Positions 37,114 through 46,550 of a stretch of 64,000 nucleotides of DNA are shown in pieces. Each line of letters starts with the position of its first letter. Position 1 is the stretch's first letter. The translations under genes and the position numbers were made by a program. The notes under the pieces were generated by a model. The model worked only from the letters and a program-made list of their open reading frames with translations. It did not search any database and was not told the origin of the DNA. This DNA is from Reichenbachiella sp. 5M10 (GTDB taxonomy: Bacteria > Bacteroidota > Bacteroidia > Cytophagales > Cyclobacteriaceae): contig NZ_MDGR01000007.1 in assembly GCF_002742335.1 (NCBI RefSeq), positions 62,001 through 126,000 on the forward strand, read 5' to 3'.

Positions 37114-37650
37114 ATGGAATCATTGACAAAGACAGTTTGGGCGATAGACCCGACCCACAGTGAAGTACAATTCAAAGTAAAACACCTTGTCATCTCTACG
37201 GTGACAGGATCATTCAAGTCATTTTCGGGGACAGTAGAATCAGAAGGGGAAGATTTTGATGGAGCAACGGCGTCCTTTAGTTTGGAAACAGCGAGCGTGG
37301 AGACCAACGTATCGGATAGAGATGCTCATCTGAAGAGTGCAGATTTTTTTGATGCAGAGACTTACCCTAACCTCACGTTCGAAGGGGTGTTGAAAAAAAC
37401 GGGAGACGATACCTACTCTATGACAGGTCCGATGACGATCAAAGATGTGACGAAAGAAGTAACTGTTGAGGTCTCTTTGGGAGGGACCATGGTCGACGGA
37501 TACGGTCAGCACAAAGCTGGCTTTGCACTCAATGCGACAATCAATAGAAAGGATTTTGGGTTGACTTGGAGCATGGTGACCGAAGCGGGAGGTGTAGTCG
37601 TAGGAGACGAAGTGAAGTTACTGCTCAACGTCCAAGTGATCAAAGGATAA
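37114..37650 (+). CDS. YceI-family protein
   Basis: A 178-residue lipocalin-like protein of the YceI family, which binds isoprenoid-type lipids in known members. Starts WAIDPTHSEVQFKVKHLVISTVTGSF and continues with LKSADFFDAETYPNLTFEG and INRKDFGLTWS, the most conserved parts of the family. Unlike E. coli YceI it has no signal peptide, so it is probably cytoplasmic. It stands alone, convergent with the giant surface protein gene and separated from it by a two-way terminator. Physiological role unknown; often stress-linked. Confidence 0.92.
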   Translation: MESLTKTVWAIDPTHSEVQFKVKHLVISTVTGSFKSFSGTVESEGEDFDGATASFSLETASVETNVSDRDAHLKSADFFDAETYPNLTFEGVLKKTGDDTYSMTGPMTIKDVTKEVTVEVSLGGTMVDGYGQHKAGFALNATINRKDFGLTWSMVTEAGGVVVGDEVKLLLNVQVIKG

Positions 37651-37686
37651 GGTGGTTTGGGCTGATGTCCTAGATTTTAGAAACAA

Positions 37687-37718
37687 AAAAGGCAGACTCG
37701 GTAAAGAGCCTGCCTTTT
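37687..37718. terminator. Two-way terminator between yceI and the giant surface protein
   Basis: AAAAGGCAG pairs with CTGCCTTTT, and an inner CTC pairs with GAG across a one-base bulge on each side. A run and T run flank it, so it can end transcription from both convergent genes. Confidence 0.8.
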
Positions 37719-37739
37719 GCTTTGTTGTTGTGTTATTTA

Positions 37740-40700
37740 TTATTCTTTGATCAATCGACGGACTAGTCGGTCCTTCGAAGTGTGAACTTCTATGATGTAT
37801 ACTCCTTGAGGCAATTCACTAACATCGTATTGTGCCTGTGGCGTAGTGTAGTACTTCAATGCATGTCCACTCACGTCACGAATTGTCAACTGCTGAATGT
37901 CCTTTTCTGAGACACTAAATGTAGTTGTGACAGGGTTTGGATATAGGATAAGCGCAGCTGGCTCATCGTCTATGGACAAGGTTGTACAATCTATAATTAC
38001 CTCTTGCGTTTGATGCGTCACGTTACCCGATCCGTCAGTAAATGTCCAGGTCACAGTCGTAGAAGCCGTGATCGGGAAAGTCGCACCGTTCGTTGCGCTG
38101 ATTGTGCCTGAGCAATTGTCAGTCGCTGTAGGTACAGTTAAGTCAGCCGCAGTTATTGCGCACTCTCCATTGACAGTGGTCAGAGTGGTCGCGTCTGCTA
38201 CAGGAGCGGTGGTGTCAGAGATGACTACCTCTTGTGTTTGAGTCGCCATGTTACCCGATCCGTCAGTATATGTCCAGGTCACAGTCGTAGAAGCTGTGAT
38301 CGGGAAAGTCGCATCGGCTGTTCCACTGATGACACCTGAGCAGTTGTCAGTCGCTGTAGGTACAGTCAAGTCAGCCTCAGCAACTGAGCATTCTCCCGTG
38401 ACAGTCGTCAAAGTAGCCGCATCAGCAACCGGAGCAGTGGTGTCCTCGATAGTCACCGTTTGTGTTTGCGTAGCTGTGTTGCCACTTCCATCAGTAAATG
38501 TCCAAGTCACAGTCGTAGAAGCGGTGATTGGGAAAGTCACATCAGTGGTTGCGTTGATAGCACCTGAGCAATTGTCAGTCGCCGTAGGCACCGTCAAGTC
38601 AGCTGCAGTTATAGCGCACTGGCCATTGACCGCCGTGAGAGTGGTCACGTCTGCTACGGGTGCGGTGGTGTCAGAGATGACTACTTCCTGCGTCTGCGTA
38701 GCTGTGTTGCCACTTCCATCAGTAAATGTCCAAGTCACGGTCGTAGAAGCGGTGATCGGAAATGTCGCATCGCTGGCTCCATTGATAGTACCTGAGCAAT
38801 TGTCAGTAGCTGTAGGCACCGTCAAGTCAGCTGCAGCTATAGCGCACTGGCCATTGACTGCCGTGAGAGTGGTCACGTCTGCTACGGGTGCGGTGGTGTC
38901 AGAGATGACTACTTCCTGCGTTTGCGTAGCTGTGTTGCCACTTCCATCAGTAAATGACCAAGTCACAGTCGTAGAAGCCGTGATCGGGAATGTAGCATCG
39001 GTCGTCCCATTGATAGTACCCGAGCAATTGTCAGTAGCTGTAGGTATCGTCAGGTCAGCCTCTGCTACAGCACACTGCGCATTGACAGCAGTCAAAGTAG
39101 TCGCATCAGCTACTGGGGCTGTCACGTCTGCGAAAACGACCTCTTGCGTTTGCGTACTTGTATTGCCGTTGGCATCACTGTATACCCAAGTCACTATTGT
39201 TGTACTTGTAATCGGGAAGGTCGTTTCAGTAGTGGCAGTGATCACACCGGTACAGTTGTCTGTAGCAGTAGGAGCAATCAATGTTTCTACTTCACCACAC
39301 TCGATATTTACAACGGCAAGTGTCATTACATCAGCAACGGGAGACTCACTATCGGTGATTGTCACTTGTTGGGTTTGCGTCGAGCTGTTGCCTTCACTGT
39401 CCGTGAATGTCCATGTGATCTCAGTACTTGCATAGACAGGGAATGTGGTGTCTGAGACACCCGTGATGGTTTCATCGTTCTCGGCATCATAGGCAGTCGG
39501 CAGTACAGTCGGCATATCTACGCTACAAGCACCTACTAAGTCGTCCAACTCTTCGGCGACCGTAGGGGGGCAGTTTTGCTCATCGCCATCGAAGCTCCAT
39601 ACATAGCCAATGCCTAGTGTCGCTCTTGGGTTTCCGTCACAATAGTACAACCCCTCAACACCTAGACTGATATTCGACGGGATGAGTGTTTCTCCTGCCT
39701 CGGTATCCAGTGTCGACCAACCAGCTAGGGTGAGATCATAATTTTGGACGGAAAGTCCAGAATAATCAAGCATTTCTTCCATGTTTAGAACCGAGCTAAT
39801 GTCCCAATGGCCCAAACTTTGATCGAAGGAAGAAGCTCGGTAAAACATGCTTTCCATGTTTTCCACCTGACTCACATCCCAGTTGCTCAGATCTCCATTG
39901 AAAGAAGACGCGTAATAAAACATGTCGCTCATGTCAGTGACGTTGGACAAGTTAGGCGCATCTGTAGCGTTGTATACCATGTTTTCGGTGTACCTAAATG
40001 CAGACTCCATGGTTTCCCATTCGATATCCCCCCATTGTTCGATACTCATCAAGAATTCTCCTCCGGGTCCATTTGAGGCATTTAAGCCAGGAAATTGGCC
40101 GTAGATAGATACCGTGTAGATGCCTGCAGTGGCATAGCTATGTATAGGGAAGGAGTTTTTGGTGTAGAGAGTATTGTCTACTGTGCCATCGCCCCAATCT
40201 ACAATAAAGTTAAAAGGAGAATCTGTATTCGTATTGATTGGAATAAAAACAAAATTGCTAAACCCGAAATCATCGATGGTTTGCCAGGTCGTGACGAATG
40301 GTCGTCCGACAAATACATATTGCTCCTGCGTCGCGGTACTACCGTCCGTTGCGGTATAATTCCAGACGATAGTCTGTGGTTCGGTGATTGGGAATATGGT
40401 CTCTGTTGTTGCGGTGATAGCTTCTCCATCGCAAGTCGTAGCAGTCGGTGCGTCTATTGTCTCTATAGACTCTTTACTGATTACACTAGCCAAGTTGTTG
40501 GTGTTGGGTACTATTCCGTTTTCGGCTTCACCGTCCCCGTCAATAGTCCAAGAGTATGTATCTATGAGGATATTTCTGTCCGTATCGTCACAATAGCGCA
40601 GCCCTTCTGCTCCTAAATAGATATCAGTAGGCACACTTGTCTCTCCGTTGTCTGTATCCAGTGTAGACCAACCTGCCATGGTCTGCTGATAATTTTGTGC

Positions 40701-43283
40701 AGACAATCCTGTACCACTCAACATTTCTTCCATGTCCTCGATACTGCTGATGTCCCAATTCCCAAGGTTTTGATTGAAGGATGAGGCGCCATAGAACATA
40801 TCGTCCATGTATTCGATTTGACTCACATCCCAGTTGCTCAAATCAGCATTGAAAGAAGTTAAGCCATAAAACATACCCGAAAGGTCCGTGATATATGAAA
40901 GATCAGGTGTGTCAGTGGCATTGTAGACCATCTTCGTGGCTCCTTCAAACATGTAGCTCAGATCATCCCATTGGATATCTCCCCATTGATCTATGCTCAC
41001 CAATTTGTCAGGAGAGTAGCTGTCGTAGGCATAAAAATATGGAAACTGCCCATACACAGAAACCGTATAGGTCCCAGCAGTCGCGTAACTGTGCACCGCA
41101 TCGACATCTTCAGAGTATATTGTTTCGTCTACAGTGCCATCTCCCCAGTCTACCACGAAGTTAAAATCCTCGTCGTATCCAGGGATATATACTACATTGT
41201 TCTGCCCTTCCAAATTGTCAATTGTTTCCCATGTGGTGACAAAAGGCCTTCCTGCAAAAACATATTGCTCTTGGGTCGTGGTGTTGCCTCCAGTAGCGGT
41301 GTAAGTCCAAGTGATGGTCTGTGGAGAAGTGATTGGTAAGACTGCATCTGTGGTCGCAGTGATGATCTCTCCATCACAAGCAGTCGCCGTAGGCGCTACT
41401 AAGCTCTCAAGGCTGTTTTTGCCTATGACTGTAGATAAAAATTTGGCATCTGGCACGATACCTCCGTCGGCCTCTTGATCACCTGAAATATTCCAAGAGT
41501 AGTTGTTGTTTAGCGTAGAGCGGCTTGTGGCATCACAGTAGATCAGTCCATAGGGTGATGGATACTGATTCGTTGGAATCTTCGTTTCTCCTCCCTCAGT
41601 ATCCAATGTTGCCCAGCCAGCCAGTGTCTGGTCATAGTGAGGAGTAGAAAACCCAGAGTAGCTGAGCATGCTTGACATTTGCGTCACCGAACTGATATCC
41701 CAGTTGGCTAGGCTCTGATCAAATGAAGACGCTCTGTAAAACATGTACGACATGTTGGTCACGTGACTGACGTCCCATGCACTAAGATCACTGTTGAAAG
41801 AGTTGGCGTAGTAGAACATGTGACGCATCTCAGTCACATGACTCACATCCCATGCACTGAGATCTCCTGTAAAGCCCGTAGCATTGTTGAACATACCGTA
41901 CATGTCTGTTACCTGTGTGAGGTTAGGTACGTCTGTCGCATTACAAACCATGTTTGATAGGTTGGCAAATGCACTATTCATTGATTTCCACTCGATATCC
42001 CCCCATTGTTCGATTGTCATGAACTTGGATCTGTCAAATGCGGAACTTGATGAGATAGCTGGAAAATCACCATATACCGCAATGGTATAAGTTCCCTCTG
42101 AGGCATACTCGTGAATTGCCTGGTTAGCTTTCGTGTAGATGGTATTGTCTGTACTGCCATCGCCCCAGTCTACCTTATAGCTATAATTATAAATCAATCC
42201 GCTGTTGATTGGAATTCTAACGACATTTTGGACATCTATGAAATTGGCTGTTTCCCATGTGGTAACGAAGGGTCTACCTACCCAAATTTCTTGTTCTTGG
42301 GTTCTACTAGCTCCGCTTGTCGACGTATATGTCCATGTGATGGTCTGTGCTTCACTGATTGGAAATGTTGCATCTGTCGTAGCAGTGATTGCCTCTCCAT
42401 CACATGTCTCTGCGGTGGGAGGGGCTAAACTTGTGATAGGCTCTTGACTGATGATGTATTCTAAACTTGCATTGTGCAGTATAATCCCTTGTTCTACAGG
42501 CGCATCCCCGTTGAGGGTCCAACCATAAGTGCCTGCTAGCAAGGTCCTAGAAGAATTGTCACAGTAGCGGAGTCCTTGAGCACCAAATGTAACGCCTGTG
42601 GGTATACTGGTTTCATCTGTGTCTAGTGTGGACCACCCTGCTAGTGTCTGCTCGTAGTTGTCAACAGAGAGATTTGTGCCATAGAGCATTTGGCTCATGT
42701 TGGTCACATGACTAATGTCCCAAGCACCCAGATCCGCATCCAGTGATGAAGCTCCCTGAAACATCCCAGACATGTCCGTCACAGCAGACAAGTTCGGTGC
42801 GTCAGTGGCATTGATCTGCAAATTGGTAGTATTTGCGAATGCGTAGCTCATCGTCCGCCAAGGGATATCTCCCCATTGTTCGATACTGAGCAAGTTAGAA
42901 CTGCTACCATTGGGCATGAGTATGGCGTCAAAAAAACCACTGATTTGTACTTCGTAAATCCCTGGTTCGGCATAGGTATGATTGGCGTCATTTGCTACGT
43001 GTGTATCGACAGAGCCATCACCCCAGTCCACCGTGTAATCCAAATTGTATGTGTTGGAATTCCACGGAATTTTGATGGATTGATTAGAACTTGTCGTCTC
43101 CCAAGTCGTGATGAAAGGGCGATCCTGCGCCTGAGCCAATCCTGCAATAAGCATGAGCAGCATGGCGATTAGCACTGTCTTGGTTTTGAGAGATAGGATA
43201 AAGCGCCACCTTGAGACGGCAGATGACTCGGCAAGAACTGCACTGAGTCGGTGGAATAGGGAAGTAAAAAATTGTATAATCAT
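37740..43283 (-). CDS. Giant BspA-like (DUF285) repeat surface protein with T9SS sorting domain
   Basis: A 1847-residue secreted or surface protein. An unusually long N-terminal stretch precedes the signal core (KTKTVLIAMLLMLIAGLAQAQ). Four large modules follow, beginning near residues 53, 335, 678 and 992 (each RPF[IV]TTW). Each has a PKD-like VDWGDG[ST]VD strand, several DUF285 units (NMSxMFxxAxSFxxDLSxWDVSxV) and a CDGEAITATTD HYR-like end. From about 1236 come seven HYR-like repeats of about 76 residues (PTATDNCSG...TWTFTDGSGNTATQTQEV). The last 75 residues are a type A T9SS sorting domain (LILYPNPVTTTFSVSE to LVRRLIKE). Likely an adhesin. It follows the histidine kinase gene on the same strand by 131 bp. 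Confidence 0.88.
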   Translation of the reverse strand: MIIQFFTSLFHRLSAVLAESSAVSRWRFILSLKTKTVLIAMLLMLIAGLAQAQDRPFITTWETTSSNQSIKIPWNSNTYNLDYTVDWGDGSVDTHVANDANHTYAEPGIYEVQISGFFDAILMPNGSSSNLLSIEQWGDIPWRTMSYAFANTTNLQINATDAPNLSAVTDMSGMFQGASSLDADLGAWDISHVTNMSQMLYGTNLSVDNYEQTLAGWSTLDTDETSIPTGVTFGAQGLRYCDNSSRTLLAGTYGWTLNGDAPVEQGIILHNASLEYIISQEPITSLAPPTAETCDGEAITATTDATFPISEAQTITWTYTSTSGASRTQEQEIWVGRPFVTTWETANFIDVQNVVRIPINSGLIYNYSYKVDWGDGSTDNTIYTKANQAIHEYASEGTYTIAVYGDFPAISSSSAFDRSKFMTIEQWGDIEWKSMNSAFANLSNMVCNATDVPNLTQVTDMYGMFNNATGFTGDLSAWDVSHVTEMRHMFYYANSFNSDLSAWDVSHVTNMSYMFYRASSFDQSLANWDISSVTQMSSMLSYSGFSTPHYDQTLAGWATLDTEGGETKIPTNQYPSPYGLIYCDATSRSTLNNNYSWNISGDQEADGGIVPDAKFLSTVIGKNSLESLVAPTATACDGEIITATTDAVLPITSPQTITWTYTATGGNTTTQEQYVFAGRPFVTTWETIDNLEGQNNVVYIPGYDEDFNFVVDWGDGTVDETIYSEDVDAVHSYATAGTYTVSVYGQFPYFYAYDSYSPDKLVSIDQWGDIQWDDLSYMFEGATKMVYNATDTPDLSYITDLSGMFYGLTSFNADLSNWDVSQIEYMDDMFYGASSFNQNLGNWDISSIEDMEEMLSGTGLSAQNYQQTMAGWSTLDTDNGETSVPTDIYLGAEGLRYCDDTDRNILIDTYSWTIDGDGEAENGIVPNTNNLASVISKESIETIDAPTATTCDGEAITATTETIFPITEPQTIVWNYTATDGSTATQEQYVFVGRPFVTTWQTIDDFGFSNFVFIPINTNTDSPFNFIVDWGDGTVDNTLYTKNSFPIHSYATAGIYTVSIYGQFPGLNASNGPGGEFLMSIEQWGDIEWETMESAFRYTENMVYNATDAPNLSNVTDMSDMFYYASSFNGDLSNWDVSQVENMESMFYRASSFDQSLGHWDISSVLNMEEMLDYSGLSVQNYDLTLAGWSTLDTEAGETLIPSNISLGVEGLYYCDGNPRATLGIGYVWSFDGDEQNCPPTVAEELDDLVGACSVDMPTVLPTAYDAENDETITGVSDTTFPVYASTEITWTFTDSEGNSSTQTQQVTITDSESPVADVMTLAVVNIECGEVETLIAPTATDNCTGVITATTETTFPITSTTIVTWVYSDANGNTSTQTQEVVFADVTAPVADATTLTAVNAQCAVAEADLTIPTATDNCSGTINGTTDATFPITASTTVTWSFTDGSGNTATQTQEVVISDTTAPVADVTTLTAVNGQCAIAAADLTVPTATDNCSGTINGASDATFPITASTTVTWTFTDGSGNTATQTQEVVISDTTAPVADVTTLTAVNGQCAITAADLTVPTATDNCSGAINATTDVTFPITASTTVTWTFTDGSGNTATQTQTVTIEDTTAPVADAATLTTVTGECSVAEADLTVPTATDNCSGVISGTADATFPITASTTVTWTYTDGSGNMATQTQEVVISDTTAPVADATTLTTVNGECAITAADLTVPTATDNCSGTISATNGATFPITASTTVTWTFTDGSGNVTHQTQEVIIDCTTLSIDDEPAALILYPNPVTTTFSVSEKDIQQLTIRDVSGHALKYYTTPQAQYDVSELPQGVYIIEVHTSKDRLVRRLIKE
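37985..39115 (-). repeat. Five near-identical 228-bp tandem repeats
   Basis: Within the giant surface protein gene, repeats 3 to 7 of the HYR-like series are 76 codons (228 bp) each and highly similar at DNA level. For instance the TGCGGTGGTGTC block recurs at 38661 and 38889, exactly 228 bp apart. Two further, diverged copies lie upstream in the gene (to about 39575). Such repeats can gain or lose units by recombination. Confidence 0.85.
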
Positions 43284-43285
43284 CG

Positions 43286-43313
43286 ATTCACGGTTTTATT
43301 ATCAACCGTGAAT
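43286..43313 (-). promoter_or_regulatory. Hairpin abutting the start codon of the giant surface protein
   Basis: On the minus strand ATTCACGGTT, an 8-nt loop and AACCGTGAAT form a perfect 10-bp stem that ends two bases before the ATG at 43283. It covers the place where a ribosome binds, so it could limit translation or serve as a protein-binding site. Confidence 0.6.
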
Positions 43314-43349
43314 TTCTTCAATCCAAAACCCCTACTTTGATGACCTATA

Positions 43350-43396
43350 CATGAGTTGCTCAAATCCCTTCATGAGTAGTTCAAATTGCTACATGA
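43350..43396. promoter_or_regulatory. 21-bp-spaced direct repeats, candidate LytTR response-regulator site
   Basis: CATGAGTTGCTCAAAT (43350-43365) and CATGAGTAGTTCAAAT (43371-43386) share 14 of 16 bases. A third CATGA begins at 43392, again 21 bp on. LytTR regulators (AgrA, AlgR and others) are known to bind pairs of short direct repeats about 21-22 bp apart. The repeats lie 67-103 bp upstream of the giant surface protein start, next to genes for a LytTR system. Confidence 0.6.
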
Positions 43397-43414
43397 AACC
43401 GATGGCTGAGTTCC

Positions 43415-45469
43415 TTATTGTTCGTGCAAGATGCTTGTTTTCACCAGTTCTAAGGAGAAACTGACTGAGGAGCCTTCATGGACCGTCACGTTGAGTTGAC
43501 TGCCATGTATTTCTACAAATTTTCGACAGAGTATCAGTCCGAGTCCTGTGCCTTTTTCTCCGTCGGTACCAGTTGCGCTGGCGTTGAGACTTTCTTCCAT
43601 TATTCGATTTTTTGCCTCTTCGCTCATCCCGATTCCTGTATCTCGGACCTGGACAATCAACTGATCCGACTGTGACTCAATAGCAATTGTTACTTGCCCA
43701 TAGCGTGGAGTGAATTTGATGGCATTGCTCAGTAAATTGCGCAATACTGTGCCTATCATATTGATGTCCGCATGTACCCAGACGCCATCTTCTTCATAGG
43801 TCGAGTCGACGATCAATTCTATCTCTTTGGCGCGAGCACTGGGGGCAAATATTGTCACTGCATCATCTATCAGTAGCTGTAGATTGACTTCCTGTGGTTG
43901 GTAGGGCAAGGTCCCGAGTTGATTCAGTGTCCATTTGAGTAAGTTGTCTAGCAGGTGATTGACTTTGTCTGCAGATTTGTCTACTTGTTCTATCAGTTGG
44001 TTTACCTTTTGAGTGTCGCCCTTTTTCATTTGGTAGTGGAGCATGCGTCCAATCCCCTGAAAGGACGTCAGAGGCCCTCGGATATCGTGAGCGATCAGAG
44101 CAAAGAATTTGTCCTTCATTTTGTTACTTTCCATCAGCTCATTTTGAGAGGCGTTCAATTTTTTGTTGATATCCGTGATGAGTAGATTTCTTTTGTCCAG
44201 CGCCTTTTTGGTTTTCCGGGTTTGGACGAAACCATAGAGGAATCCTCCACAGGCGAGTAGGGCAGCTCCAGACAAGAGGCCTAGCAGCAGTTTGTACTTT
44301 CGCTCTTGTGCCAAATCCAAAGCGGTCAATTGATTTTGCTGCTGCAGTGTGAGGATTTCATTCTCTTTCTTTTCGGTTTCGTATTGTTCTTGCAGTGCCA
44401 GTTTGGTTTGATGGATCTCCACACCTGACAAACTATCCTTTAGGGTTTTAAATTTTTTGTATGCAGCAAGAGCCAAGTCATACTCTTCAAAGGATTCATA
44501 GGCTTCAGACTCAATTCTATAGACCATGACCATGGTGTGCCATGCATCGTATTTTTCACCGATTTCTTTGGCACGATCCAAGTGATGCATCGAGAGATTT
44601 CTGTTGTGCAGTTGGGCATAGGCCGAAGCAAGGTTGGCATGTGATTCGATCGAAATCAATTCATCGTTGCGCTGCTGTTCCATAGTCAAGCCTTTTTGTT
44701 GGTACTCTATGGCTTTTTCAAACAGCCCCTGCATGAGGTAGACAGAGGCCATGTTGCCATAGCTGTAGGCTTCCAAGTCTGTCCAGCCTCCTGATTTTGA
44801 CATCTCGATAGTCTTTTCATAATAATACAACGCACTATCCGCAATCGGTAGGCCTGAGTAGGAGTTGCCCAAGCCCAAATAGGACAACGCCTCTCCACGT
44901 TGATCTCCTGAGGCACGATGATATGCCAAGCTTTTTCTATGGTACTCGATAGATTTTTCTATGTCCCCCATTTCATATAGGGTAGAGGCCATATTGGCCA
45001 AGGTGCTGGCATACAAGCCTTGATGTATCTGAGGATCTATCAAGCGCAGCGATTGGTAAAACAAGACTATGGATTCATCAAACCGACCAAACTGGCTCAG
45101 GGCGAAGGCTTTTTGTTCCAGCCCTTCTGCTACGAGGATCTTGTCGTCGATCATCTCACTGAGTCGAATACCCTCATCGATCAGAACGATCGCTTCGGCA
45201 GCACTTTTGCTCGTGATGATGGGTGCAGCGACATCATAGTAGAAATCGATCAATGTCGCCTCTGATTGCTTGGTCTCATAGAGCCATTCAAAGTGAGTCG
45301 ACCAATCTGTCTTGTCCGATTCGGCATAGAGTACATTGATCAAGGAATCCAGCAGCAGTTGGTCGTCTATTTGATGTGCAGCGACCATTTGTCTGAGGAT
45401 AGGAGACTGGGCATAGAGGGAGCCAGAGAGGGTGAGGCAGAGGGCCAAGAGTGAAAGTCTGATTTGCAT
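43415..45469 (-). CDS. TPR sensor histidine kinase
   Basis: A 684-residue membrane kinase. Signal peptide (LSGSLYAQ), periplasmic TPR repeats from about 30 to 370, one transmembrane helix (LLLGLLSGAALLACGGFLYGF), a coiled coil, a HisKA-type H-box (FFALIAHDIRGPLTSFQGIG) with the phosphorylated His, and an ATPase domain with NLLSNAIKFTP (N box), VRDTGIGMSEE and GEKGTGLGLILCRKF (G boxes). The 3' end contains no receiver. The response regulator gene lies 53 bp upstream on the same strand and is the likely partner, although LytTR regulators more often pair with LytS-type kinases. The giant surface protein gene follows. Confidence 0.9.
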   Translation of the reverse strand: MQIRLSLLALCLTLSGSLYAQSPILRQMVAAHQIDDQLLLDSLINVLYAESDKTDWSTHFEWLYETKQSEATLIDFYYDVAAPIITSKSAAEAIVLIDEGIRLSEMIDDKILVAEGLEQKAFALSQFGRFDESIVLFYQSLRLIDPQIHQGLYASTLANMASTLYEMGDIEKSIEYHRKSLAYHRASGDQRGEALSYLGLGNSYSGLPIADSALYYYEKTIEMSKSGGWTDLEAYSYGNMASVYLMQGLFEKAIEYQQKGLTMEQQRNDELISIESHANLASAYAQLHNRNLSMHHLDRAKEIGEKYDAWHTMVMVYRIESEAYESFEEYDLALAAYKKFKTLKDSLSGVEIHQTKLALQEQYETEKKENEILTLQQQNQLTALDLAQERKYKLLLGLLSGAALLACGGFLYGFVQTRKTKKALDKRNLLITDINKKLNASQNELMESNKMKDKFFALIAHDIRGPLTSFQGIGRMLHYQMKKGDTQKVNQLIEQVDKSADKVNHLLDNLLKWTLNQLGTLPYQPQEVNLQLLIDDAVTIFAPSARAKEIELIVDSTYEEDGVWVHADINMIGTVLRNLLSNAIKFTPRYGQVTIAIESQSDQLIVQVRDTGIGMSEEAKNRIMEESLNASATGTDGEKGTGLGLILCRKFVEIHGSQLNVTVHEGSSVSFSLELVKTSILHEQ

Positions 45470-45522
45470 GAAGGGGTTCTATCTTAAAGTCATTGTCAAG
45501 GAAGTAGAGGGAGAGGGAAGTG

Positions 45523-46275
45523 TCAGTGGAGCATTTGTAGCCTTTGGTACAAAACTGTTTTGTAACTGCGGCCAAAAGGGATTTCTTGACCTCCTACCGT
45601 GATCATGAAATCCGCTTCTTCTATGCTGTCAATTCGGTCTATATTGACCACAAACGCGCGATGTATTCTCAAAAACAGTTTGGGGTCGAGTTGCTGCTCT
45701 AATGATTTGAGAGACATACGTAGGTGGTACTGATGTGCAGTGGTGATGACTTGACAGTATCGCTCATCCGCCAGTTCGATCCACAGGATGTCTTGGATCT
45801 GTACTTTTTCGAGTTTGCTACCTCTCTTGAGGAAAAAACTGTCTCGGATGATCACATCTGTGTTCCACTCGGCAGGCGAGTGAGTAGCAGGGCTGTCTTG
45901 TTGGCTAAACTTGCGAATAGCAAGTTCGATGGCTGCTTGCAGATTGCCACGTTCGACGGGTTTGATGAGGTAGGCATAGGGAGCTGTCTCCATGGCTTGA
46001 TTCATCGTTTCTTTGTCGTCAAACGATGTGACAAACAAGAACGGAGTAGGGTGAGTATGCTGTATTTTTTGGGCGATATGTATGCCGTTGTTTGCGTTTT
46101 TGAGCGCAATATCCAATACAACGACATCAGGCTTCAGCACTTTGATGTTTCGAAGCAGATCCATCTCATTGTCATGAATACCGATACAATCGTACCCCAT
46201 TTCATCGAGTAGCATTTCCATTTTGGTTGCGTGAGTCAAGTCATCCTCAGCAACGAGTACCTTCAATTTGGCCAT
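45523..46275 (-). CDS. LytTR-family response regulator
   Basis: Cytoplasmic two-component regulator of about 250 residues. Receiver domain at the N-terminus (MAKLKVLVAEDD acidic pocket, phospho-acceptor Asp in VVVLDIALK, conserved Lys in AYLIKPV) and a C-terminal LytTR DNA-binding domain (DILWIELADERYCQV, FLRIHRAFVVNIDRIDSIE, IPFGRSYKTVL). I start at ATG 46275 since the open frame to 46347 adds 24 residues before the receiver core. First gene of the run response regulator, kinase, giant surface protein. In the 275-bp gap upstream (46276-46550) I see no gene or clear promoter. Confidence 0.92.
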   Translation of the reverse strand: MAKLKVLVAEDDLTHATKMEMLLDEMGYDCIGIHDNEMDLLRNIKVLKPDVVVLDIALKNANNGIHIAQKIQHTHPTPFLFVTSFDDKETMNQAMETAPYAYLIKPVERGNLQAAIELAIRKFSQQDSPATHSPAEWNTDVIIRDSFFLKRGSKLEKVQIQDILWIELADERYCQVITTAHQYHLRMSLKSLEQQLDPKLFLRIHRAFVVNIDRIDSIEEADFMITVGGQEIPFGRSYKTVLYQRLQMLH

Positions 46276-46550
46276 AATTACTTCTGCAATAGCTTGTTGT
46301 GATTGGCTGTCAAGTACGGGGATACTATGGAAAGTAAATCTAGTCAAAAATCATTTCCTGTGTTTACTTTGAGCCGTACTATCAATATAAAAGTATGGAG
46401 AGCATGGTGGCAGTGTCGGGGATGGTCAAAGGTTCGACGTGCAGTAGCTGAAGTGATTTTTGGGTCGTGATTTCGGTTTTGGTGGTTGATAGCAACGGGT
46501 CACTGGGTGGGCGTATTGTCATGAAAAAAATGACGAATGCTGTTTGGTTG

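Noticed and set aside
37985-39115. CRISPR-like array
   Set aside because: The 228-bp units are coding, in frame at 76 residues, with no short repeat/unique spacer structure and no cas genes.
38248-39435. A 395-residue open frame on the + strand
   Set aside because: It is antisense to the tandem repeats of the giant surface protein and its length is only a by-product of the repeated codons; no start signal and no family resemblance.
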